Origin: Candidatus Stygibacter frigidus
Lineage (GTDB): Bacteria; Cloacimonadota; Cloacimonadia; Cloacimonadales; TCS61
NCBI GenBank assembly: GCA_030765325.1
Contig: JAVCCT010000077.1
Coordinates: forward strand, 1-7,882
Direction: 5' to 3'
Length of the DNA stretch: 7,882 nucleotides
Positions 7,451 through 7,882 of the stretch are shown in pieces. The notes under the pieces are model-generated. The model did no database searches. It had not been told where the DNA came from and saw nothing but the letters and a program-made list of their open reading frames with translations. Position 1 is the first letter of the stretch, and the number at the start of each line of letters is the position of its first letter. Made by a program: the position numbers and the translations under genes.

Positions 7451-7882
7451 ATGTTCAAGAATTATGTAAAAATTGCGATACGGAATATCCTGAGAAATAA
7501 ATTGTATTCACTTATCAATATATTGGGACTTACTATTGGGATAACTGCCTGTTTACTTATTATGTTATTTATCAATTATGAGTTTTCTTATGAAAATATG
7601 TTTGCTAAAACAGACAGGATATATCGCGTTCTTACCATTGATGCAGCACTGGGAACAAATAAACAGAGAGTGGGTATCACAATGCCTCCTTTGGGAACCG
7701 TTCTGGCTGATAATTTCCCTGAGATCGAAGCTGCTACGCGAGTATCCGGTGGACGCAGAACGTTGATGCAAATTGGAGACGAACAAGGGATTTATGCTGA
7801 AAGTATGAGAGCAGCAGATGCCAATTTCTTTTCCATTTTCGATTTTAAATTATTAAAAGGGGATATTCAGACCGCACTTTCC
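7451..7882 (+). CDS. MacB/FtsX-type ABC transporter permease 4 (3' end outside window)
   Basis: An open frame of 144 codons without a stop runs to the last base. It begins MFKNYVKIAIRNILRNK, with helix 1 near 18-42 (LYSLINILGLTIGITACLLI), then FSYENMFAKTDRIYRV, the family motif that opens the extracytoplasmic domain. Further matches to permease 3 are PPLGTVLADNFPEIEAATRV (PAPLGPAMVENFPEITNSVRI in permease 3) and ADANFFSIFDFKLLKGD (VDPSFFEVFNFPLMKGD). The visible part therefore covers helix 1 and about 100 residues of the first MacB_PCD-like domain. It lacks the Cys-Cys pair that the other three copies have in helix 1 (AC here). The full gene would be expected to continue for about 650 more codons. 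The start is set by AGGAG 6 nt upstream. Confidence 0.92.
   Translation, partial: MFKNYVKIAIRNILRNKLYSLINILGLTIGITACLLIMLFINYEFSYENMFAKTDRIYRVLTIDAALGTNKQRVGITMPPLGTVLADNFPEIEAATRVSGGRRTLMQIGDEQGIYAESMRAADANFFSIFDFKLLKGDIQTALS

Noticed and set aside
7565..7786. Short open frames on both strands (7565-7786 minus, 7578-7766 plus).
   Set aside because: Both overlap the frame starting at ATG 7451, which carries helix 1 and the family motifs through to the window end.
1..7882. CRISPR array, tRNA/rRNA gene, insertion sequence or attachment site.
   Set aside because: No regularly spaced repeats, no tRNA-like or rRNA-like segment, no transposase motifs and no terminal inverted repeats were found by reading; the window is almost all permease coding sequence.

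Overview
The window lies inside a head-to-tail array of paralogous genes, all on the + strand, for large MacB/FtsX-type ABC transporter permeases. Each full-length product is about 790-810 residues. It reads as a duplicated MacB permease: one N-terminal membrane helix, a large extracytoplasmic (MacB_PCD-like) domain, three helices, then the same plan again, for about eight predicted helices. No ATP-binding subunit, membrane-fusion protein, outer-membrane partner or regulator is visible. Any ATPase partner must be encoded outside the window.

Layout. (1) Nucleotides 3-2374: permease 1. Its first codons lie upstream of the window, and a single-base frameshift near 86-91 breaks the frame just after the first membrane helix. 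(2) 2386-4815: permease 2, intact, 809 aa. (3) 4830-7202: permease 3, intact, 790 aa, behind a strong Shine-Dalgarno. (4) 7209-7441: the collapsed remnant of a further permease gene. Its start codons, one internal piece of the first extracytoplasmic domain and its last codons survive in the right order, joined by two large internal deletions and carrying one frameshift. (5) 7451-7882: the first 144 codons of another permease, running off the window end. Gaps between units are only 6-14 nt, so the array is probably one transcription unit. No promoter or terminator is visible, and no stretch over 300 bases lacks gene or gene-remnant sequence.

Organism. The DNA is AT-rich by eye, and double-length FtsX permeases in tandem are typical of Bacteroidota and related FCB-group lineages such as Cloacimonadota. 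The clear AAGGAG/AGGAG Shine-Dalgarno sequences tilt the guess away from typical Bacteroidota, which use them little, towards a relative such as Cloacimonadota. This placement is inference.

Function. Characterised relatives (MacB, LolC/E, FtsX, BceB) move no substrate through a membrane channel. They pass ATPase-driven movement to the periplasmic side to act on peptides, lipoproteins or cell-wall enzymes. The substrates of these paralogues cannot be told from sequence. The most informative features are the frameshift in permease 1 and the collapsed copy, which show an array that both expands and decays. No previously undescribed system is evident.
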